6,846 bases of DNA from Pseudomonadota bacterium (lineage in GTDB: Bacteria > Pseudomonadota > Gammaproteobacteria > Xanthomonadales > Xanthomonadaceae), in NCBI GenBank assembly GCA_023391775.1, contig JAEWAG010000377.1, positions 1 through 6,846 on the forward strand. Reading direction: 5' to 3'. The translations under genes and the position numbers were made by a program. Every line of letters begins with the position of its first letter. Within the stretch, counting starts at the first letter, position 1. Below the pieces are notes generated by a model. That model did not search any database, had not been told where the DNA came from, and worked only from the letters and a program-made list of their open reading frames with translations. Shown piece by piece: positions 1 to 5,456 of this stretch.

Positions 1-241
1 GGGCGGCCTCGAGGCGGGCGCTGCGCAGCCGGCCGTCGCTGCCGACGAAGCCCGCCGCATCCTCGCGCGCGGCCAGGACCACCTTGTCATCGCCGGAGGT
101 GCTGCCGGAGGACGCCGAACTGCCGGCCGACGAAGCACCGGCGGAGCTTCCAGCCGAATAGCCGGCAAAGCTGGAAGCCTGGGCACAGGGGGCCAGGGCC
201 AGCAGCAGGACCATGGCGGCGTACGGCAGGGAATGCTTCAT
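1..241 (-). CDS. Small secreted Ser/Gly/Ala-rich protein, partial (possibly DUF2388 family)
   Basis: Reading leftward from the ATG at 241, 80 codons are open and the gene leaves the window, so the C-terminus is missing. The N-terminus is a convincing Sec signal peptide: MKH, a hydrophobic core around residues 6-18, and a likely AQA|SS cleavage site after residue 22. Next comes a low-complexity stretch rich in Ser, Gly and Ala (about 23-50), then a more ordinary segment beginning DDKVVLAAREDAAGFV (about 51-66) with SDGRLRSARLEAA after it. That segment resembles, from memory, the conserved core of small DUF2388 proteins common in Pseudomonas; this is unverified and no biochemical function is known to me. 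It probably acts in the periplasm or outside the cell. It lies 73 bp downstream of the flavoprotein dehydrogenase on the same strand and could be cotranscribed. The Shine-Dalgarno is weak. The call as a secreted protein is firm; the family name is tentative. Confidence -1.
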   Translation of the reverse strand, partial: MKHSLPYAAMVLLLALAPCAQASSFAGYSAGSSAGASSAGSSASSGSTSGDDKVVLAAREDAAGFVGSDGRLRSARLEAA

Positions 242-293
242 CTCGGACCCGGATGGCGGCATGCAGGAAGCGGGGAGACTACCGCCGCGCGGC

Positions 294-313
294 CGCCGGC
301 GCACGTGCCGGCG
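294..313 (-). other. GC-rich hairpin just after the dehydrogenase stop codon
   Basis: A perfect 7-bp inverted repeat (CGCCGGC at 294-300, GCCGGCG at 307-313) encloses a 6-base loop. It begins two bases past the dehydrogenase stop (317-315 on the minus strand). It is not followed by a T-run, so it is not a standard intrinsic terminator; it could slow polymerase, stabilise the mRNA 3' end, or be chance in GC-rich DNA. Confidence -1.
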
Positions 314-314
314 T

Positions 315-1700
315 TCAGTCGAAGAGCTTGCCGGGATTGAGGATGCCGTTGGGGTCGAACACCTGCTTGACCCCGCGCATCAGCGCGATCTCCGCCTCGC
401 TGCGGGTCCCGGCCAGGTACGGCTTCTTGACCAGCCCGATGCCGTGCTCGGCGGAGATGCTGCCGCCGTGCCGCTCCAGGGCCTGGGCCAGCAGCTTGGT
501 CACCTGCTCGCACTGGCTGACGAACTGCGCGTCGCTGGTGTCGTCGGGCTTGAGCACGTTGATGTGCAGGTTGCCGTCGCCGATATGTCCGAACCAGACC
601 ACGTCGAAATGCGGATAAGCGTCGGCCAGCAGCTGCTGGGTTTCCTGCAGGAAGGCCGGCATGGCCGAGATCCGCACGGAGACGTCGTTCTTGTACGGCT
701 TGTAGCGGGCCACCGCCTCGGTGATGCCCTCGCGCAGGCGCCAGATCTGCTGGGCCTGGGCATCGGACTGGCTGATCACCCCGTCGGCGACCCAGCCCTG
801 CTCCATGCAGTGCTCGAACGCGGCCATCGCCGCGGCTTCGGTCGCCTCGTCGTCGCTGGCGAACTCGGTGACCACGTAGAAGGGATACTCGTCCTCCAGC
901 GGCTTCTGCGCGCCGTGGGCCAGCACGTGGCGCAGCGCGCGGTCGGTGAAGAACTCGAACGCCTCCAGGCGCAGGCGGCCGCGGAACTCCGCGAACACCT
1001 GCATCAGGACCTCGAACGAGGGCAGCGCCAGCAGCATGACGTTGGTCGGCGGCGGCGGTTCGGCCAGGCGCAGGATGGCCTCGACCACCACACCGAGCGT
1101 GCCCTCCGAACCGATCATCAGCTGGCGAAAGTCGTAGCCGCTGGAGTTCTTGACCAGCGCGCGGTTGAGGTGCAGCAGCTCGCCGCTGCCGGTGACCACG
1201 GTCAGGCCGGCGATCCACTCGCGGGTATTGCCGTAACGGATCACGCGGATGCCGCCGGCGTTGGTGGCGATGTTGCCGCCGATCGAGCACGAGCCGCGCG
1301 CACCGAAATCCACCGGGTAGACCAGGCCATGGTCCCGGGCCGCGTTGTGCACCGCCTCCAGCACCATGCCCGCCTGGACCGTCAGCGTGCGGTCGACCGC
1401 ATTGAAGTCCAGCACCCTGCTCATCCGCTCCAGGCTCAGCACCAGCTCGCCGTTGGCGGCTACCGCGCCGCCGGACAGCCCGGTGCGGCCGCCGGAGGGC
1501 ACGATCGCGACCTTGTGCCGGTTGGCCCAGCGCACGATGGCCTGCACTTCCTCCACCGTCGCCGGCAACGCGATGGCCAGCGGCGCCGGGGTCCAGCGCC
1601 GGGTCCAGTCGCGGCCGTAATGCTCCAGGTCGGAGGCGTCGGTCTTCAGGCGCAGGTCGGGGGCCGACTGCAGCAGGTCGGCAAGGCGGGCATCGTTCAT
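315..1700 (-). CDS. d2hgdh: FAD-linked D-2-hydroxyglutarate dehydrogenase (FAD-binding PCMH/GlcD-type oxidase)
   Basis: This 461-residue flavoprotein matches the family's usual length of about 460-470. An N-terminal PCMH-type FAD-binding domain (about 37-215) shows the FAD loop PSGGRTGLSGG (68-78), GSCSIGGNIATNAGG (136-150) and GYDFRQLMIGSEGTLG (188-203). The C-terminal FAD-oxidase domain has YKNDVSV (336-342), FGHIGDGNLHIN (370-381) and SAEHGIG (416-422). By family knowledge His372, His379 and Glu418 would bind the active-site metal and His419 would sit at the catalytic centre. It ends NPGKLFD, typical of the group. Enzymes of this type oxidise D-2-hydroxyglutarate to 2-oxoglutarate, passing electrons to electron-transfer flavoprotein or quinone. 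The overall sequence closely resembles the Pseudomonas enzyme encoded beside serA, and here it is divergent from serA, which favours this substrate over D-lactate or glycolate. The start at 1700 fits the family N-terminus, but there is no Shine-Dalgarno before it. D-lactate dehydrogenase is the main alternative. Confidence -1.
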   Translation of the reverse strand: MNDARLADLLQSAPDLRLKTDASDLEHYGRDWTRRWTPAPLAIALPATVEEVQAIVRWANRHKVAIVPSGGRTGLSGGAVAANGELVLSLERMSRVLDFNAVDRTLTVQAGMVLEAVHNAARDHGLVYPVDFGARGSCSIGGNIATNAGGIRVIRYGNTREWIAGLTVVTGSGELLHLNRALVKNSSGYDFRQLMIGSEGTLGVVVEAILRLAEPPPPTNVMLLALPSFEVLMQVFAEFRGRLRLEAFEFFTDRALRHVLAHGAQKPLEDEYPFYVVTEFASDDEATEAAAMAAFEHCMEQGWVADGVISQSDAQAQQIWRLREGITEAVARYKPYKNDVSVRISAMPAFLQETQQLLADAYPHFDVVWFGHIGDGNLHINVLKPDDTSDAQFVSQCEQVTKLLAQALERHGGSISAEHGIGLVKKPYLAGTRSEAEIALMRGVKQVFDPNGILNPGKLFD

Positions 1701-1808
1701 GGGAGGTGGCAGCGCGGCGTCCGGGAGCCGGCAAGCGTGCCAGTGTTGGGCCCGCCGAGTCCAGCGCGCAGGCCGGTGCCCGACGCCGCTCCAAGCCCCT
1801 GTTTCACT

Positions 1809-1833
1809 GGCAACTTTCCCCTTGGAAACTGCC
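1809..1833. repeat. Imperfect inverted repeat in the D2HGDH-serA intergenic region
   Basis: The core is TTTCC (1815-1819), a 4-base spacer CCTT, and GGAAA (1824-1828). Outside it, A1813 pairs with T1830 and GGC (1809-1811) pairs with GCC (1831-1833), with one mismatch and one bulged A. CTGGCA at 1807-1812 is also repeated inverted as TGCCAG at 1836-1841. It could be a regulator binding site or an RNA hairpin. Its relative AT content stands out from the surroundings, but short dyads like this also arise by chance. Confidence -1.
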
Positions 1834-1862
1834 GCTGCCAGCCACACGCGGCGTTGCATGCG

Positions 1863-1898
1863 GACGCACGGAAAACGCATGACGCACTGCGGAAAACG
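1863..1898 (+). repeat. Two-copy direct repeat upstream of serA (candidate operator)
   Basis: GACGCAC directly followed by GGAAAACG (1863-1877) is repeated as GACGCAC, three extra bases, GGAAAACG (1881-1898). The GGAAAACG copies begin at 1870 and 1891, exactly 21 bp apart, so they lie on the same face of the helix. The second copy overlaps where the -35 box of the candidate serA promoter would be. This layout suits a regulator that binds as a tandem dimer; the identity of such a regulator is not indicated. Confidence -1.
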
Positions 1899-1909
1899 GA
1901 GGCGGCTTC

Positions 1910-1918
1910 TGGCATAGT
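1910..1918 (+). promoter_or_regulatory. serA: Candidate extended -10 promoter element for serA
   Basis: TGG followed by CATAGT fits the extended -10 pattern TGn-TATAAT at four of six hexamer positions. It would place the transcript start near 1925, leaving a leader of about 28 bases. No good -35 box lies 17 bp upstream (CGGAAA at 1890-1895), which fits either an extended -10 promoter or one needing an activator at the overlapping direct repeat. The evidence is pattern and spacing only. Confidence -1.
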
Positions 1919-1953
1919 TGGCGGCTCCCGCCACCTCTGCCGGAAGCGCGCGC

Positions 1954-3195
1954 ATGTCGCCCAAGAAGACCTCCTTTCCCAAATCCGACATCCGCGTCCT
2001 GCTGCTGGAGGGCGTAAGCCAGACCGCGGTGGACACCTTCCGCGCGGCCGGCTACGAGCACATCGAATTCCACGACAAGTCCCTGCCCGAGGACGAGCTC
2101 AAGGCGCGCATCGCCGAAGCCCACATCATCGGCATCCGCTCGCGCACCCAGCTGACCGCCGAGGTGCTGTCCAACGCCAAGCGCCTGATCGCGATCGGCT
2201 GCTTCTGCATCGGCACCAACCAGGTGGACCTGGAAGCGGCCGAACTGGCGGGCATCCCGGTGTTCAACGCGCCCTACTCCAATACCCGTTCGGTGGCCGA
2301 GCTGGTGGTGGCGCAGGCGGTGATGCTGATGCGCGGCATCCCGCAGAAGAACGCGCAGTGCCACCGCGGCGGCTGGTCCAAGTCCGCCGCCGGCAGCCAC
2401 GAGGCGCGCGGCAAGACCCTGGGCATCATCGGCTACGGCCACATCGGCACCCAGGTCGGCGTGCTGGCCGAGGCGCTGGGGATGCAGGTGATCTTCCACG
2501 ACATCGAGACCAAGCTGTCGCTGGGCAACGCCCGCGCGGCGATCAGCCTGGACGACCTGCTGGCCCGCGCGGACGTGGTCACCCTGCACGTGCCGGAGAC
2601 CGCTGCGACCAAGAACATGTTCGGCGCCGCGCAGATCGCGGCGATGAAGCCGGGCGCGCACCTGATCAACGCATCGCGCGGCACCGTGGTCGACATCGAC
2701 GCGCTGGCCGCGGCGCTGGAGTCCGGCCACGTCGGTGGCGCGGCGGTGGACGTGTACCCGGTCGAGCCCAAGGGCAACAGCGAGGCCTTCGTCTCGCCGC
2801 AGACGCGCTTCGACAACGTGATCCTGACCCCGCACATCGGCGGCAGCACGCTGGAGGCGCAGGAGAACATCGGCGTGGAGGTGGCGGCCAAGCTGGTGCG
2901 CTACAGCGACAACGGCAGCACCCTGTCGGCGGTGAACTTCCCGGAGGTCACCCTGCCCGAGCACGAGGGCAGCCTGCGCCTGCTGCACATCCACCGCAAC
3001 GTCCCCGGCGTGCTGTCGAAGGTCAACGACATCTTCAGCCGCCATGCGGTCAATATCGACGGCCAGTTCCTGCGCACCGACCCGAAGGTCGGTTACGTGG
3101 TGATCGACGTGGGCGCCGACGAGGCCCAGGTCGCGACCCTCAAGGGCGAGCTGGCGGCCATCGAAGGCACCCTGCGCACCCGCGTCCTGTACTGA
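1954..3195 (+). CDS. serA: D-3-phosphoglycerate dehydrogenase (SerA)
   Basis: SerA catalyses the first step of phosphorylated L-serine synthesis, 3-phosphoglycerate plus NAD+ to 3-phosphohydroxypyruvate, in the cytosol. The 413-residue protein aligns almost throughout with E. coli SerA (410 residues). It has the 2-hydroxyacid dehydrogenase catalytic domain with GCFCIGTNQVD (82-92), a Rossmann domain with GYGHIG (160-165) and acidic Asp183, and catalytic Arg242, Glu271 and His294. Trp141 matches the conserved E. coli Trp139. The ACT domain (about 342-413) keeps His347, Asn349 and Asn367, equivalent to the serine-binding residues of E. coli SerA, so feedback inhibition by L-serine is expected. 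E. coli-type SerA can also reduce 2-oxoglutarate to D-2-hydroxyglutarate, linking it to the divergent dehydrogenase. I chose ATG 1954 because GGAAG at 1942-1946 is well spaced before it; an in-frame TTG at 1918 would add 12 residues and overlap the candidate promoter. Confidence -1.
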   Translation: MSPKKTSFPKSDIRVLLLEGVSQTAVDTFRAAGYEHIEFHDKSLPEDELKARIAEAHIIGIRSRTQLTAEVLSNAKRLIAIGCFCIGTNQVDLEAAELAGIPVFNAPYSNTRSVAELVVAQAVMLMRGIPQKNAQCHRGGWSKSAAGSHEARGKTLGIIGYGHIGTQVGVLAEALGMQVIFHDIETKLSLGNARAAISLDDLLARADVVTLHVPETAATKNMFGAAQIAAMKPGAHLINASRGTVVDIDALAAALESGHVGGAAVDVYPVEPKGNSEAFVSPQTRFDNVILTPHIGGSTLEAQENIGVEVAAKLVRYSDNGSTLSAVNFPEVTLPEHEGSLRLLHIHRNVPGVLSKVNDIFSRHAVNIDGQFLRTDPKVGYVVIDVGADEAQVATLKGELAAIEGTLRTRVLY

Positions 3196-3203
3196 ACGAA
3201 CCC

Positions 3204-3229
3204 GGCCGGCGCGCGCTCAGCCGCCGGCC
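3204..3229. terminator. GC-rich dyad between convergent serA and Nudix genes
   Basis: GGCCGGCG (3204-3211) pairs perfectly with CGCCGGCC (3222-3229) around a 10-base loop. The dyad starts 8 bp after the serA stop and includes the stop codon of the facing Nudix gene. It has no T-tract on either strand, so it is not a canonical intrinsic terminator. Its place between convergent genes suggests a shared 3'-end structure or transcription barrier; GC-rich chance pairing is the alternative. Confidence -1.
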
Positions 3230-3774
3230 AGCCATCTGGCGGCCATGCGCCGCATGGACGGATCCACGTCCGGGTCGGTGGCCAGCGCGGTGATCGGCCG
3301 CCACGCCAGAGCGTGCGATTCGGCACTGACCACGAAGCGCTCGTCCGCGCCGGCCCGGACCACGTAGCGCACGTCATGGTGCCAATGGCCCTGCACCTCG
3401 CCCCGCGCCGGGATCCAGTGCCGGTCCAGGTCGAAGATCCGGCCGCCTTCCAGGCGCAACTGCGCCACGCCGGTTTCCTCGCAGGCCTCCTTCAGCGCCA
3501 CCCGGGCCAGGTCGCGCTCGCCGTCGGCGTGTCCGCCCGGCTGGAACCAGCGGTCCAGCGTGCGGTGGTGGGTCAGCAGGGTGCGCTGGCCGTCCGCGCT
3601 GACCACCCAGGCCGAGCCGGTGAAGTGCCCTTCCAGCCGCTGGCGCACGAACGGGTCCTGCGGGTCGCCCAGCAGCGCCAGGAAGGCGTCGGCCAGCGCC
3701 GCTTCCTCCGGCCATCGGCGCCGATAGTCCTGCAACTGCGCGGCCAGGCTGGCAGCGGGCGCGATCGTCGGCAT
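3217..3774 (-). CDS. Nudix hydrolase family protein
   Basis: This 185-residue protein has a Nudix fold spanning about residues 50-165. The helix-forming signature runs from PGGHADGERD (79-88) to LKEACEETGV (94-103), with Glu96, Glu99 and Glu100 as the expected divalent-metal ligands. It differs from the textbook box: counting back from the EExG end, Arg87 stands where the first Glu is expected and Lys95 replaces the Arg. A GGHxDG(D/E) version with this spacing is, as I recall, typical of a known uncharacterised Nudix subgroup, as is the later HWHHDVRYVV (130-139). Nudix enzymes hydrolyse nucleoside diphosphates linked to another moiety; the substrate cannot be told here. The first 50 residues are an Ala/Leu/Arg-rich helical extension. 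I chose the ATG at 3774 because CCGGAG lies five bases before it; upstream in-frame starts lack such a site. It converges on serA with a 21-bp gap and diverges from the permease gene. Confidence -1.
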   Translation of the reverse strand: MPTIAPAASLAAQLQDYRRRWPEEAALADAFLALLGDPQDPFVRQRLEGHFTGSAWVVSADGQRTLLTHHRTLDRWFQPGGHADGERDLARVALKEACEETGVAQLRLEGGRIFDLDRHWIPARGEVQGHWHHDVRYVVRAGADERFVVSAESHALAWRPITALATDPDVDPSMRRMAARWLAGG

Positions 3775-3801
3775 GGGTACTCCGGTTCCCGGGGGCCGGC
3801 G

Positions 3802-3807
3802 ATTATG
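3802..3807 (-). promoter_or_regulatory. Candidate -10 box for the Nudix gene
   Basis: On the minus strand this reads CATAAT, five of six matches to TATAAT, in otherwise GC-rich DNA. It would start transcription near 3795, about 20 bases before the ATG, leaving room for the CCGGAG ribosome site. No recognisable -35 box lies 16-18 bp upstream, so confidence is low. Confidence -1.
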
Positions 3808-3841
3808 CGCCAGGCCGACCCGTGGCGCCCCCTGCAGGCGG

Positions 3842-3880
3842 CGCACATTGCCAAGCGCCCCGGCCGTTTGGCAAGGTACG
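3842..3880. promoter_or_regulatory. Palindromic candidate operator between Nudix and permease genes
   Basis: The dyad is centred on base 3861. TTGCCAAGCG (3848-3857) and CGTTTGGCAA (3865-3874) are inverted copies matching at nine of ten positions, with a 7-base spacer. The outer bases add further pairs at 3842-3843/3879-3880 and 3845-3846/3876-3877. The TTGCCAA and TTGGCAA half-sites are 20 bp apart centre to centre, about two helical turns. It lies about 75 bp before the permease start and could control it, the Nudix gene, or both. A structured leader RNA is the alternative. Confidence -1.
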
Positions 3881-3947
3881 GCGCTCAGCGTCCCACGCGG
3901 GTCGCCACACCAATGGGCGCATCGGCGGCCAACACGGGGAACAACGC

Positions 3948-5435
3948 ATGCTCAATCGTCTATTCAGCGTCAAGCCTCTCGAGCCGGCGCCGCACGTGGA
4001 CGCCGGCGAGCCGGTCGAAGGTTCGCTCCAGGGCGAGGCGACGCTGCGCCGCACCCTCACCGCCCGCCACCTGGTGCTGCTGGGCGTGGGCGCGGTGATC
4101 GGTGCCGGCATCTTCGTGCTGACCGGACAGGCCGCGGCCAACCATGCCGGGCCGGCGATCATGCTCAGCTTCGTGCTGGCGGGCTTCGCCTGTGCGATGG
4201 CCGGCCTGTGCTACGCCGAGTTCGCCTCGATGATGCCGGTCTCCGGCAGCGCCTATTCGTACTCCTACGCGACCCTGGGCGAGGCGCTGGCCTGGTTCAT
4301 CGGCTGGTGCCTGGTGCTGGAGTACCTGTTCGCCTCGGCCACCGTGGCGGTGGGCTGGTCCGGCTACCTGGTCAGCTTCCTCACCACGACGCTGAACATC
4401 CCGTTCCCGGCGGAGCTGGCCTCCGCGCCGCTGAACTGGGCCAATGGCGGCTTCGTGCGCACCGACAGCCTGGTCAACCTGCCGGCGATCATGATCGTCG
4501 CGGCGGTCAGCGGGCTGTGCTACGTCGGCATCACCCAGTCGGCCTTCGTCAACGCGATCATCGTCGCGATCAAGGTCGCGGTGATCGCGGCGTTCCTCGG
4601 CTTCGGCATGCAGTACGTCGACCCGGCCAACTGGACCCCGTTCATTCCCGAGCAGACCGGCCCCGGCCAGTTCGGCATGGACGGCGTGTACCGCGCCGCG
4701 ACCATCGTGTTCTTCGCCTACATCGGCTTCGATGCGGTCTCCACCGCGGCCGGCGAAGCCAAGAACCCGCAGCGGGACATGCCCATCGGCATCCTCGGCT
4801 CGCTGGCGGTGTGCACCATCATCTACATCGCCGTGTGCGCGGTGCTGACCGGCATGACCCATTATTCCCTGCTGGGCACCTCCAAGCCGGTGGCCACCGC
4901 GCTGGAGGAAGTGCTCCGGGCCGACCCGACGGCCAATGTCGGCTGGCTCAAGACCGCGGTGGAGATCGGTGCCATCGCCGGCCTGTCCTCGGTGATCCTG
5001 GTGATGCTGATGGCGCAGCCGCGCATCTTCTATTCGATGTCGCGCGATGGCCTGCTGCCGCGCCTGTTCGGCCGTGTCCACCCGCGCTTCCACACCCCGC
5101 ACGTGGGCACGATCCTGGTCGGCGTCGTGGCCTGCCTGCTGGCCGGCTTCCTGCCGCTGAACATGCTGGGTGAGCTGGTGTCGATGGGCACCCTTCTCGC
5201 CTTCGCCACGGTCTGTGCGGGCGTGTTCGTGCTGCGCTTCAAGCGCCCGGACCTGCCGCGGCCGTTCCGGGTGCCGATGTTCGGACTGGTCTGCATACTG
5301 GGCTTCGTCGCCTGCCTGGGCCTGTTCTGGAAGTCCTTCGAGGAGCACTGGGTGGTATTCGTGGGCTGGACCCTCCTCGGCCAGCTGATCTACTTCGGCT
5401 ACGGCTACCGCCACAGCAAGCTCAACAAGCGCTGA
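3948..5435 (+). CDS. APC-superfamily amino acid permease (cationic amino acid transporter type)
   Basis: This 495-residue inner-membrane protein is built like APC amino acid/H+ symporters. After a hydrophilic, acidic N-terminus of about 40 residues come about 12 hydrophobic segments, near 42-62, 68-92, 112-145, 176-195, 199-219, 248-268, 281-302, 335-358, 384-402, 407-430, 442-460 and 466-486. The first has the hallmark GVGAVIGAGIFVLTG (46-60), whose unwound Gly-rich part binds the substrate amino and carboxyl groups in this family. The sixth has FFAYIGFDAVSTAAGEAKNP (255-274), the other conserved substrate-site helix. MAQPRIFYSMSRDGLLP (355-371) is typical of the CAT-like branch (YfnA/GkApcT type). 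The substrate is uncertain; the branch includes both cationic and broad amino acid carriers. ATG 3948 is supported by GGGGA at 3936-3940 seven bases before it and by the family N-terminus; an earlier in-frame start at 3822 would run across the palindrome. It is followed after 21 bp by an NhaC-family gene, probably in one operon. Confidence -1.
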   Translation: MLNRLFSVKPLEPAPHVDAGEPVEGSLQGEATLRRTLTARHLVLLGVGAVIGAGIFVLTGQAAANHAGPAIMLSFVLAGFACAMAGLCYAEFASMMPVSGSAYSYSYATLGEALAWFIGWCLVLEYLFASATVAVGWSGYLVSFLTTTLNIPFPAELASAPLNWANGGFVRTDSLVNLPAIMIVAAVSGLCYVGITQSAFVNAIIVAIKVAVIAAFLGFGMQYVDPANWTPFIPEQTGPGQFGMDGVYRAATIVFFAYIGFDAVSTAAGEAKNPQRDMPIGILGSLAVCTIIYIAVCAVLTGMTHYSLLGTSKPVATALEEVLRADPTANVGWLKTAVEIGAIAGLSSVILVMLMAQPRIFYSMSRDGLLPRLFGRVHPRFHTPHVGTILVGVVACLLAGFLPLNMLGELVSMGTLLAFATVCAGVFVLRFKRPDLPRPFRVPMFGLVCILGFVACLGLFWKSFEEHWVVFVGWTLLGQLIYFGYGYRHSKLNKR

Positions 5436-5456
5436 CGCGCCCTGCCGGACCTTCCC

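Larger units (their letters stand above)
1701..1953. promoter_or_regulatory. Divergent control region between D2HGDH and serA
   Basis: This 253-bp segment must hold the start signals for both divergent genes. It contains no credible coding sequence. Its left part (1701-1800) is GC-rich and shows no clear -10 box for the leftward gene. The right part has A-rich patches, an inverted repeat (1809-1833), a direct repeat (1863-1898) and a candidate serA promoter near 1910-1918, all listed separately. Confidence -1.

Noticed and set aside
1918..1953. TTG start giving a 12-residue longer SerA
   Set aside because: The extension has no match to the SerA family, overlaps the candidate -10 region, and lacks a ribosome site as good as GGAAG before ATG 1954.
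1804..3045. A 413-codon leftward open frame antisense to serA
   Set aside because: Its Val/Asp/His/Arg/Gly-rich translation is the usual antisense pattern of a GC-rich gene, and it has no motif or ribosome site.
213..3293. A 1026-codon rightward open frame
   Set aside because: It runs antisense through the dehydrogenase and then out of frame through serA, both with complete family motifs. The translation is Arg/Gly/Pro/Ala/His-rich with no domain, as expected from high-GC shadow frames.
3869..3883. Possible sigma-54 promoter (TGGCA followed by GC)
   Set aside because: The GG and GC doublets are one base off the required spacing and the downstream half is not TTGC. The TGGCA is better explained as part of the palindrome.
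3868..3896. Sigma-70 promoter using TTGGCA as -35 for the permease
   Set aside because: The hexamer 17-18 bp downstream is TCCCAC or CCCACG, far from TATAAT. No other convincing -10 box was found for this gene.
3773..5173. A 466-codon rightward open frame
   Set aside because: It overlaps the permease in another frame and gives a low-complexity Arg/Gly/Pro protein. The permease frame has clear membrane segments and family motifs.
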